A DNA stretch of 64,000 bases from an uncultured Clostridia bacterium. GTDB lineage: Bacteria; Bacillota; Clostridia; TANB77; CAG-508. Positions 1-6,859 of the stretch are shown one piece after another. How positions within the stretch are numbered: position 1 is the stretch's first letter; every line of letters starts with the position of its first letter. Location of the stretch: contig CALXWW010000007.1 of assembly GCA_944392545.1 (NCBI GenBank), positions 1-64,000 of the forward strand, in the 5' to 3' direction. The notes under the pieces were generated by a model. That model searched no databases and was not told where the DNA came from. It worked only from the letters and a program-made list of their open reading frames with translations. Position numbers and translations under genes: made by a program.

Positions 1-6
1 AAAATT

Positions 7-40
7 TTAGCACTAATTCTTAAAAAATTAGTGCTAATGT
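7..40. terminator. Perfect 12-bp inverted repeat, probable terminator
   Basis: An inverted repeat of 12 bp (positions 7-18 against 26-37) with a 7-nt loop stands at the left edge. The flanks are A- and T-rich. It probably ends transcription of a gene lying left of the window or of one read leftwards; the direction cannot be decided. From here to the asd start at 256 I see only AT-rich DNA, presumably the asd promoter, and no lysine riboswitch. Confidence 0.45.
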
Positions 41-255
41 TTAAAAAAATTTGAGACATTTTCAAAAATGATTGACATATATTTTACAAAAAAATTTTTA
101 ACTTTTTATATACTTTTATTCTTAATATTTTTTGCATATTTTCTTTTTTTATGATATGGATATATTGAAAAATAAAATTTAATTAAATTTTGTTTTTAAC
201 ACTTTTATTACTTTTTTAATATATTGTAATAAAAAAGTAAAGGATGATGAATATC

Positions 256-1307
256 ATGAAAAAAATTAGACTCGCCATCGTTGGCGCTACTGGTTTAGTA
301 GGTAGAACTGTTTTAAAAGTATTGGAGGAGAAAAATCTACCTATAGACGAATATGTTCTTTTTGCCTCTAGCAATTCTGCAGGTAAGAGCTTAAAATTTA
401 TGGGAAAGAATTATATAGTCCAAGAACTTAATGATTTATCTTTTGATTCAGGCTTTGATTATGCAATTTTTTCTGCAGGCCGGCTCAACTTCTAAAAAAT
501 ACGCACCTATTGCAGCACGGAAAAGGTTGTATTGTTGTAGATAATAGCAGTGCGTTTAGAATGGATAAACAAGTTCCATTAGTTGTTCCAGAAGTTAATC
601 CAGAAGAAATAAAAAATAATCACGGAATAATTGCAAACCCAAATTGTTCTACTATTCAAGCTGTAGTTGCTTTAAAACCATTGGATGATAAATACAAAAT
701 TAAAAGAATAGTTTACTCAACTTATCAAGCTGTATCTGGTGCTGGAAGAAATGGTGTACTTGACTTAGAATCAGGTATCCAAAATCACATACAAAATGAA
801 AAAAATTCAAATAATACCTTTGAGCAAACTTCTCATTCTAATTATGAATTACATAAATTTGATTATCCTATATTTTCAAATTGTTTACCTCATATAGATG
901 TATTTTTAGATAATGGTTATACAAAAGAAGAGGAAAAAATGATTAATGAAACAAGGAAAATCTTAAAAAGACCTGATTTAAAAATTACCGCTACAACTGT
1001 TAGAGTTCCTGTATTTAATTCACATAGTGAATCAATAAATATAGAATTTGAAAATAATTTTGATTTAAATGAATTGCAAAAACTTTTATCTGAATCTCCT
1101 GGAATTATTGTAGAAGATAATCCTCAAAAAAACATATATCCTCTTGCTATAAAGGCTTCTGGACGTGATGAAGTTTTTGTTGGAAGAATACGTAGAGATT
1201 ATAGCGTGGAAAATGGAATAAATATTTGGGTTGTTGCTGATAATATTCGTAAAGGCGCTGCTAGCAATGCAGTACAAATTGTTGAAAAAATGTTAAAAAA
1301 TAATTAA
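256..1307 (+). CDS. asd: Aspartate-semialdehyde dehydrogenase, two +1 recoding sites
   Basis: Reduces aspartyl phosphate to aspartate semialdehyde, the branch point to lysine/diaminopimelate, threonine and methionine. The N-terminal NADP-binding motif GATGLVG, the catalytic cysteine in NPNCST, the STYQAVSGAG segment and the C-terminal VFVGRIRRD block are all present. The reading frame is broken twice. After SAG (ends 480) the next codon is CGG (481-483), and skipping C481 gives G-STSKKYAPIAA. The next in-frame codon after that stretch is again CGG (518-520), and skipping C518 restores the frame to KGCIVVDNSSAFRMD through the stop. With both shifts the product is 349 residues, the normal family length. 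ATG 256 is preferred over 244/247 because AAAGGA at 239-244 is then 11 nt upstream. Dead as annotated conventionally; everything else looks functional. See the CGG findings. Confidence 0.93.
481..484 (+). other. CGGC recoding site 1 in asd
   Basis: In-frame CGG followed by C. Conventional reading gives Arg-Leu-Asn-Phe-stop. Reading the four bases as one glycine yields SAGGS, the conserved Asd loop, and opens the frame for the next 12 codons. The preceding codon is GGC. Confidence 0.85.
518..521 (+). other. CGGA recoding site 2 in asd
   Basis: In-frame CGG in the frame set by site 1, followed by A. A one-base skip is needed here to reach KGCIVVDNSS. Four-base glycine decoding gives A-A-G-K-G. 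The position is variable in the family, so reading CGG as Arg and losing one A from the following AAAA run (A-A-R-K-G) would fit the protein equally well. The preceding codon is GCA. Confidence 0.75.
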
Positions 1308-1335
1308 TATAATTTATTAATTCTAAATAAAAAAT

Positions 1336-1384
1336 AAAAACACAAACTTTGGTACTTTTTTTATCCAATTTTGTGTTTTTTATT
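1336..1384. terminator. Bidirectional terminator between asd and smsB
   Basis: Stem AAAAACACAAA (1336-1346) pairs with TTTGTGTTTTT (about 1370-1380), with an inner TTGG/CCAA pairing, and has T-runs on both strands. It separates the convergent genes asd (+) and smsB (-). Confidence 0.75.
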
Positions 1385-1385
1385 T

Positions 1386-2303
1386 TTACTTTAAAAATCC
1401 ATTTATTATTTGTTCTTCAGCTTCTTTTTCTGTTAATCCAAGTGTCATAAGTTTTGTTAATTGTTCTCCTGCAATTTTTCCTATTGCTGCTTCATGTATT
1501 AAACTTGCGTCTACATTATTTGCTTCTATTTTTGGATCTGATATTACTCTTCCATTCCCCATTATTATCGCATCACATTCTACATGTCCAAAGCATTTTG
1601 CATTTCCTTTTACATTTGATATAAATTCTTGAAGAGAATTATCTTCTGCTACAGATCTTGACGCAACATGTACGCTTGAGTCTTCTCCATCTAAGTTTAC
1701 GTCAAATACTGTTTTTGCTGTTTGTTTGCCTGTTGTCATTATTCTTTCTGATATTACTAAACTACTGCCCTTTTTCATGTTTGCATATGTTTCTCTCACT
1801 GTGGAAGTAACACCTTTTATTTGTACAGATTCCATTTCCATTGAAGCATTTTCGTCTAGGTTTATTATGGTTTGAGGATTTAATATTCTATCTCCTGTTC
1901 CTTCTCCTTCCCCATAATGTTTTTCTATATATTTTATTTTAGCACCTTTCGCTATATGAAATGTATGTATTCCATCATGCTCTGCTGTATCGCATGTACT
2001 ATTGTGTATTCCGCAACCTGCAACTATTATTACATCGGCATTTTCTCCTATATAAAAGTCATTGTATACTAAATCATTTAATCCGCCTTGTGTTAATATT
2101 ACCGGTATATGCACACTTTCATTTTTTGTATTTGCCTTTATTATTATATCAATTCCTGGCTTATCTTTTTTAGTTACAATATCTATGTTTGCTGTTGTAT
2201 TTCTTGCAGATAATTTTCCGTTTTCTCTAATGTTATATGCCCCCATCGGTGTTTTTTCTATATCCGCTATTTGTTTTAATAAGTTCTTTTCTATTTTATC
2301 CAT
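1386..2303 (-). CDS. smsB: SufB/SufD-family Fe-S scaffold (SmsB-like)
   Basis: A single short SufB/D-family protein of 305 residues acting with the adjacent SufC-like ATPase to build Fe-S clusters. SufB of full SUF systems is about 465 residues; this protein has only the beta-helix core (for example VAGCGIHNSTCD and KGAKIKYIEKHYGEG) and the C-terminal helical end SDPKIEANNVDASLIHEAAIGKI. No sufD, sufS or sufU lies alongside. This arrangement is that of the minimal SMS (SmsCB) system described as ancestral to SUF; naming it so is inference from size and the two-gene layout. ATG 2303 is chosen because GGGAGG sits about 12 nt upstream, overlapping the end of smsC. Cotranscribed with smsC. Confidence 0.85.
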   Translation of the reverse strand: MDKIEKNLLKQIADIEKTPMGAYNIRENGKLSARNTTANIDIVTKKDKPGIDIIIKANTKNESVHIPVILTQGGLNDLVYNDFYIGENADVIIVAGCGIHNSTCDTAEHDGIHTFHIAKGAKIKYIEKHYGEGEGTGDRILNPQTIINLDENASMEMESVQIKGVTSTVRETYANMKKGSSLVISERIMTTGKQTAKTVFDVNLDGEDSSVHVASRSVAEDNSLQEFISNVKGNAKCFGHVECDAIIMGNGRVISDPKIEANNVDASLIHEAAIGKIAGEQLTKLMTLGLTEKEAEEQIINGFLK

Positions 2304-2308
2304 ATTAT

Positions 2309-3043
2309 TTAAGCCCTCCCTTCGCTGCATTTTTCACTTTTTTCTAATTTATGGCATGGTTTTACTTTGTTAAATATTTGTGGTAATATTTCTTCTCTTG
2401 GTCCATGTTTTTCTACTTTTCCATTTTTAACTAAAACTATTTCATCTGCTACATTTAATATTCTTTCTTGGTGTGAAATAATTATTATTGAACCTTTTAT
2501 ATCATCATGCATTTTTTCAAATATTGATATTAAGTTATTAAAACTCCATAAATCTATTCCTGCTTCAGGTTCATCAAATATTGTAAGTTTTGATTTTTTT
2601 GCCGCAAGCATCGCTATTTCTATTCTTTTTAATTCTCCTCCAGAAAGTTCACTATTTACTTCTCTATTTAAATATTCCTGTGCACATAGTCCTACATCTG
2701 CTAAAACATCGCAGGCATCACACACTTTAATACTATCTCCTGCTGATATTTCTATTAAATCTTTTACTGTTAACCCTTTAAATCTTACTGGTTGTTGGAA
2801 AGCAAATCCTATTCCCATTTTTGCTCTTTCAGTTATTGAAAGGTTAGTTATATCTTTACCATCAAAAATTATTGTTCCAGAATCCGGTTTTTCAATTCCC
2901 ATAATAATTTTTGCAAGTGTTGATTTTCCTGAACCATTTGGTCCTGTAATAACTACCATTTTGTTGTTATCTATTTTTAAATTCACATCTTTCAGGATAT
3001 TTTTACTATCTCTTGAAAAACATATATCCTTTAATTCTAACAT
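2309..3043 (-). CDS. smsC: SufC-family ABC ATPase (SmsC-like)
   Basis: ATPase of the Fe-S assembly complex, 244 residues. Walker A GPNGSGKST (about residues 35-43), Q-loop FAFQQPVRFKG, signature LSGGELKRIEIAML, Walker B LTIFDEPEAGIDL and switch histidine IISHQE are all intact. The DEPEAGIDLW segment is typical of SufC rather than of transport ATPases. Start ATG 3043 has AGGAGGT just upstream. Its stop at 2309 lies 5 bases before the smsB start, so the two are translationally coupled. The C-terminal tail carries two cysteines (KPCHKLEKSEKC). Confidence 0.88.
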   Translation of the reverse strand: MLELKDICFSRDSKNILKDVNLKIDNNKMVVITGPNGSGKSTLAKIIMGIEKPDSGTIIFDGKDITNLSITERAKMGIGFAFQQPVRFKGLTVKDLIEISAGDSIKVCDACDVLADVGLCAQEYLNREVNSELSGGELKRIEIAMLAAKKSKLTIFDEPEAGIDLWSFNNLISIFEKMHDDIKGSIIIISHQERILNVADEIVLVKNGKVEKHGPREEILPQIFNKVKPCHKLEKSEKCSEGRA

Positions 3044-3259
3044 TTTACCTCCTATTTTTATCTATTCTTTTTTACGTTTATTTTTTACTCTGTTATGTTA
3101 TATATTTTTTAGTACCCTACAGAGGTTCTTTTTAAGTTTTCGGATTGTTTAAATCTTGGATTGTAAACTTCATTGGCTTTTTTGCCATATCTATTTTATC
3201 ATTTTTTTCACAAATATTCAATATATATAGTTATTAATATATATTGAAAGGATGATATT

Positions 3260-4138
3260 ATGAAAAAAGTTTTGTTTAAAGGTTGTGGAACTGCTTTGGT
3301 TACTCCTTTTACTAATGATGGTATTAATTTCGAAGAACTTCGAAAGTTAATTGAATTTCAAATTTTAGAAGGTATTGATAGTCTAATTATTTGTGGTACT
3401 ACTGGTGAATCTTCCACAATGAGTTTAGAAGAGAAAAAAGCAGTAATTGAATTTAGTGTAAAAATTGCAAATGGCAGAGTACCTATTATCGCTGGTACTG
3501 GTGGTAATAACACAGCAGATGTTATTAATCTTTCTAAGTATGCCGAAAGTGTTGGCGCAGATGGTCTTTTATTAGTTACGCCATATTATAATAAAACAAC
3601 TCAAAAAGGATTAATTGCTCACTTTTCTGAAATTGCAAAAAATGTATCTATTCCCATTATTCTATACAATGTTCCTAGTAGAACTGGTATAAATATTGAA
3701 CCTGAAACATGTTTAGAACTTTCAAAGATTTCTAATATTGTAGGAATTAAAGAAGCAAGCGGTAATATTTCACAAGTCTCTAAAATTACAAATTTATGCA
3801 AGGACAATCTTGCAATTTATTCAGGCAACGATGATCAAATTATGCCAATACTATCATTGGGTGGTTTAGGCGTTATTTCTGTTTTATCTAATATTTATCC
3901 TAAATATGTACACAACTTAGTAATGGATTACTTGACCGGAAATTGGCAAAAAGCTACAGCTTCACAAATATATGCAATTCCACTAATTGGCGCTTTATTT
4001 AGTGAAGTAAACCCAATTCCTATTAAATATGCTGTAAATAAAATTGGATTTAATTGCGGAGTGCCACGTCTTCCCCTTATTGAATTATCAGATAAGAATA
4101 AAGAAAAAATTGATTTATTGATGAAAAATTGGCTTTAA
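3260..4138 (+). CDS. dapA: 4-Hydroxy-tetrahydrodipicolinate synthase
   Basis: Condenses aspartate semialdehyde with pyruvate, the first committed step to diaminopimelate and lysine. 292 residues, full length. Seen: N-terminal GCGTALVTPF, the CGTTGESSTMS pyruvate loop, the YNVPSRTG segment with the catalytic tyrosine, and the Schiff-base lysine in IVGIKEASGN. RBS AAAGGA (3247-3252) is 7 nt from ATG 3260. It lies on the same strand as asd and dapB; together the three cover consecutive steps, which makes the frame breaks in asd and dapB unlikely to be true losses. The 216-bp gap to smsC upstream is AT-rich and must hold divergent promoters. The gene contains no in-frame CGG. Confidence 0.95.
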   Translation: MKKVLFKGCGTALVTPFTNDGINFEELRKLIEFQILEGIDSLIICGTTGESSTMSLEEKKAVIEFSVKIANGRVPIIAGTGGNNTADVINLSKYAESVGADGLLLVTPYYNKTTQKGLIAHFSEIAKNVSIPIILYNVPSRTGINIEPETCLELSKISNIVGIKEASGNISQVSKITNLCKDNLAIYSGNDDQIMPILSLGGLGVISVLSNIYPKYVHNLVMDYLTGNWQKATASQIYAIPLIGALFSEVNPIPIKYAVNKIGFNCGVPRLPLIELSDKNKEKIDLLMKNWL

Positions 4139-4183
4139 AAAATAGATAATTTTCCCCATTTTTCTTAATTTTTTATTAATTTG

Positions 4184-4212
4184 TTCACATAAGTAATAAA
4201 AAGTGATATAAT
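4184..4212 (+). promoter_or_regulatory. SigA-type promoter of the HD-domain gene
   Basis: TTCACA (4184-4189), 17-nt spacer, TATAAT (4207-4212). The predicted start near 4219 places a CAGGAG ribosome site and ATG 4246 directly downstream. Confidence 0.7.
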
Positions 4213-4245
4213 ATATATTATATGATACACAGGAGTAATAGATTA

Positions 4246-4899
4246 ATGAAGTTAATTAATTTAATAAAAAGTAAAAAGAATGCCCAAGACACATTAAAAA
4301 ATGAAGAAGATATTTATACAGATATAGGTCACAATATAGATACATATTCTCCAGAAAATAGTTATTGCTCAAATAAAAAAGAACATTTAATTGAATTTTT
4401 TAATATTATAAAGGATATTATATCTAATGATACTGTAAAACAAATGAAAAACTATAGACAACATTGTAATACTTCTTGCTATAAGCATTGTATGCAAGTT
4501 GCATATTTTACATATATTACTTGTAAAAAATTAAAACTAGATTATGTATCTGCAACACGTGCTGCTATGCTTCATGATTTGTTTTTATATGACTGGAGAA
4601 AAAAATATAGAAATATAGATATTTCTGGACTACATGCTTTTATTCATCCTCAAGTTGCTCTTAAAAACGCAAATAAATTATTTAAATTAAATGATATTGA
4701 AAAAGACGTAATTTTAAAGCATATGTGGCCACTTACAATTAAATTTCCACGATATAGAGAAGCTTACATAGTAACAATAATGGACAAATATAGTGCTTGT
4801 TTAGAAACTTACTATTATTTAAAACTTAAATTAAAAAGAAAAGATATTTATAGGTATGCATATATTTTCTTAAGTGTGGTATTTTTTAGGTTTATATAG
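4246..4899 (+). CDS. HD-domain phosphohydrolase, function unknown
   Basis: 217 residues. The HD-family metal motif is visible: His in the SCYKHCMQVAYFTY helix, the AAMLHDLFLYD His-Asp pair, and a later HMW and MDKYSA aspartate. Such domains hydrolyse nucleotides or cyclic nucleotides; the substrate cannot be read here. An upstream in-frame ATG (4222) lies between the promoter and the RBS and is rejected: AGGAG at 4230-4234 serves ATG 4246. Followed by its own terminator. It stands between dapA and dapB but has an independent promoter, so I infer no metabolic link. Confidence 0.7.
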   Translation: MKLINLIKSKKNAQDTLKNEEDIYTDIGHNIDTYSPENSYCSNKKEHLIEFFNIIKDIISNDTVKQMKNYRQHCNTSCYKHCMQVAYFTYITCKKLKLDYVSATRAAMLHDLFLYDWRKKYRNIDISGLHAFIHPQVALKNANKLFKLNDIEKDVILKHMWPLTIKFPRYREAYIVTIMDKYSACLETYYYLKLKLKRKDIYRYAYIFLSVVFFRFI

Positions 4900-4927
4900 A
4901 ATAGTATAATTATATATAAATATTATA

Positions 4928-4959
4928 AAAAGATATAACTAATCGTTATATCTTTTTTC
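4928..4959 (+). terminator. Intrinsic terminator after the HD gene
   Basis: Stem AAAAGATATAAC (4928-4939), 5-nt loop, GTTATATCTTTT, then T-run. It lies 28 bp after the stop codon and just upstream of the dapB RBS. Confidence 0.75.
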
Positions 4960-4986
4960 TTTTATTACAAATCCGAGGTGTTAATT

Positions 4987-5728
4987 ATGATAAATATATT
5001 ATTAAATGGTGCTAAAGGAAATATGGGTAAAGCTTTTTATGAATATATCTATGAAAACTGTAAATATAATTCAGATTTTAATTTACTTTACGCTATAGAT
5101 AGAGATAACTCAGATTTATTTAATCAGATAAATCATAAACCTGACGTCATAATAGACTTCTCAAGACCTAGAGCTACTTTTCTAGCTCTAGATTATGCTC
5201 TTAAAAATCTAGTTCCAATAGTTATTGCTACAACCGGTTTTAGCGAGGAGGATGAAGAGAAAATAAAAGAATTTTCAGAAGCAATCCCCATATTCAAATC
5301 TTCGAATATGTCTTATAATATAAATATCTTTTCTAATATTATTTCACTTTTAGCTAAAAAATTGAATACTATTGACGATAAAATAGATATTGAAATAATA
5401 GAGAAACACCATAGAAACAAATTAGATGCGCCAAGTCGGTACTGCTCTTATGATAGCTAATAAAATAAATAAAAATTGTAATAATAAATACTCTTATGTC
5501 TTTACTAGAAATGTCAAAGCTAAAAAGTCATATAATGAAATTGAATTTTCTTCAATTAGAGGTGGAAAATTAGCAGGAGAACATACTGTAATTTTTTTAG
5601 GCAATAATGAATCTATCGAATTAACTCATACTGCTTATTCTAGAAGTATTTATATAGAAGGCGCATTAAGAGCAGCAGAGTTTATAATTAATAAAAAGAA
5701 TGGATTATATAGTATGGATGATATATAA
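4987..5728 (+). CDS. dapB: 4-Hydroxy-tetrahydrodipicolinate reductase, one +1 recoding site
   Basis: NAD(P)H-dependent reductase of the diaminopimelate pathway. The N-terminal GAKGNMGKAF nucleotide loop, IDFSRP, ATTGFSEED and the catalytic EKHHRNKLDAPS are in the first frame. At that point the in-frame codon is CGG (5437-5439). Conventional reading continues only to a stop at 5458-5460, whereas skipping C5437 gives S-GTALMIANKI and runs through GGKLAGEHTV and LTHTAYSR to 5728. The family signature here is DAPSGTA, so the glycine falls exactly where it is invariant. Total 246 residues, a normal length. ATG 4987 has GAGGTG 6 nt upstream; GTG 4978 overlaps the RBS and is rejected. Confidence 0.92.
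5437..5440 (+). other. CGGT recoding site in dapB
   Basis: In-frame CGG plus T, between AGT (Ser) and ACT (Thr). Four-base glycine decoding restores the DAPSGTA motif, whose serine, glycine and threonine bind the substrate. The conventional product would stop 8 codons later. Confidence 0.88.
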
Positions 5729-5821
5729 AATATAAATAGTTATCCGCATTTTCTATTTTATATATAACTTTAATATTGCATTCGCTATAATTATTATGTG
5801 GGTTTGATTTTATAAAACAAA

Positions 5822-5856
5822 AAACATCTCTATTTTCATAGAGATGCTTTTTTTAT
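5822..5856. terminator. Bidirectional terminator between dapB and rpmA
   Basis: CATCTCTAT (5825-5833) pairs with ATAGAGATG (5838-5846) around a 4-nt loop, with an A-run before and a T-run after, serving both convergent units. Confidence 0.85.
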
Positions 5857-6128
5857 TATTTATTAGCTGTTTCTTCTACTGGATAAACGCTAACTTGTTT
5901 TTTGTCTCTTCCTAATCTTTCAAATTTAACTTTTCCAGTTACTTTAGCATATAAAGTATCATCACTTCCAATGCCTACATTTGTTCCTGGATGAAATTTA
6001 GTACCTCTTTGTCTTACTAGAATATTTCCAGCTGGAACTATTTGTCCATCTGCTCTTTTAAGACCTAAACGTTTTGATTCACTATCTCTGCCGTTCTTAA
6101 CACTACCTTGACCTTTTTTATGAGCCAT
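5856..6128 (-). CDS. rpmA: Ribosomal protein bL27
   Basis: Large-subunit protein whose N-terminus reaches the peptidyl-transferase centre. 90 residues starting [16 protein letters not shown]. Most Firmicutes L27 proteins begin with an extra segment ending FFA that is cut off by the Prp protease encoded between rplU and rpmA. Here there is no such extension and no gene between rplU and rpmA (55-bp gap), so the protein is made in its mature form. Codirectional with rplU, sharing its promoter and leader. Confidence 0.96.
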   Translation of the reverse strand: MAHKKGQGSVKNGRDSESKRLGLKRADGQIVPAGNILVRQRGTKFHPGTNVGIGSDDTLYAKVTGKVKFERLGRDKKQVSVYPVEETANK

Positions 6129-6183
6129 TTATCTCAACTCCCTTCGCGTACTAATTTATATTTCTCTTATTTAAATGTTTTTA

Positions 6184-6588
6184 TTATTCTTTAACTGTTT
6201 CTTTTTTTGCTGTTTTACTTGCTGCTACTTTCTTTTCTGCTGTCTTTGTTTCTGTTTTAGCTTCAGCTTTTTCAGCAGCTGTCTTTATTTTTGTTATTTC
6301 AACCTTTGTATATGGTTGTCTATGTCCTTGAGTTCTTCTGTAGTTCTTTTTAGCTTTGTATTTATAAACTAAAATTTTCTTTCCTTTTCCATGAGAAACT
6401 ACTTTTCCCTCAACTTTAACACCTTTAACATATGGAGTTCCAACTTCTACTTTTTTATCGTCAGATACTAAAACTACACTATCAAATGTAACTTTTTTTC
6501 CTTCTTCTACATCTAATTTTTCGAAGAATACTACATCTCCTTCTGTTACTTTGTATTGCTTTCCACAGCTTTCTATTATTGCGTACAT
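6184..6588 (-). CDS. rplU: Ribosomal protein bL21 with Lys/Ala-rich tail
   Basis: Large-subunit protein. The core [14 protein letters not shown] to [16 protein letters not shown] is standard, about 102 residues. It is followed by a charged, low-complexity tail of some 30 residues rich in Lys, Ala, Glu and Thr, not part of the family core. Start ATG 6588 is preferred over the upstream codon because AGGAGGT lies 8 nt before it; the alternative start would lie inside the leader RNA. Total 134 residues. Expression is probably controlled by the L21 leader. Confidence 0.95.
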   Translation of the reverse strand: MYAIIESCGKQYKVTEGDVVFFEKLDVEEGKKVTFDSVVLVSDDKKVEVGTPYVKGVKVEGKVVSHGKGKKILVYKYKAKKNYRRTQGHRQPYTKVEITKIKTAAEKAEAKTETKTAEKKVAASKTAKKETVKE

Positions 6589-6596
6589 TAATGTAC

Positions 6597-6686
6597 ACCT
6601 CCTCTTATATGTATACTCGCTAAGCATAAAATACAAGGCAGTTAGATAACTCTAACATTTAGTTGCCCGACCCAGGCGGCTTACGA
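6597..6686 (-). ncRNA. L21 leader RNA
   Basis: The 5' untranslated region of rplU carries the conserved core ACTCGTAAGCCGCC - TGGGTCGGGCAAC (read on -, about 6685-6660), followed by a short stem TAGAGTTATCTA. This matches my recollection of the Firmicutes ribosomal L21 leader motif, thought to give autoregulation. It starts at the predicted transcription start and ends before the RBS. Confidence 0.75.
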
Positions 6687-6692
6687 GTAAAT

Positions 6693-6721
6693 ATTTTATC
6701 ATACTTTTTCATTCATGTCAA
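6693..6721 (-). promoter_or_regulatory. Consensus SigA promoter of rplU-rpmA
   Basis: On the - strand: TTGACA (6721-6716), 17-nt spacer, TAAAAT (6698-6693). A perfect -35 and near-perfect -10 suit a ribosomal protein operon. Confidence 0.88.
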
Positions 6722-6859
6722 CCTGTTTTCGGAATTTAATAGTTGTATATTTGTAGGTCAGTCAATCATATGTCTTTCTTTTATTATTTAGACAATCTAT
6801 ACCAATATTTTAACTAATTTTAAATAAAAATTACATTTCATGTTCTTCTCAACATTTTA

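Noticed and set aside
1-255. Lysine riboswitch upstream of asd or dapA
   Set aside because: The leaders are short and AT-rich, without the conserved purine-rich core or multi-stem structure of that riboswitch.
621-626. A further CGG in asd (623-625)
   Set aside because: It spans CAC GGA in the corrected frame (His-Gly of NHGIIANPNC), so it is not a codon and needs no recoding. The same holds for every other cgg or ccg checked within genes.
256-5728. asd and dapB as decayed pseudogenes
   Set aside because: Both keep full length, active sites and RBS, with no internal stop other than those caused by the CGG shift, and dapA between them is intact. Losing two steps of diaminopimelate synthesis while keeping murein and spore genes is unlikely.
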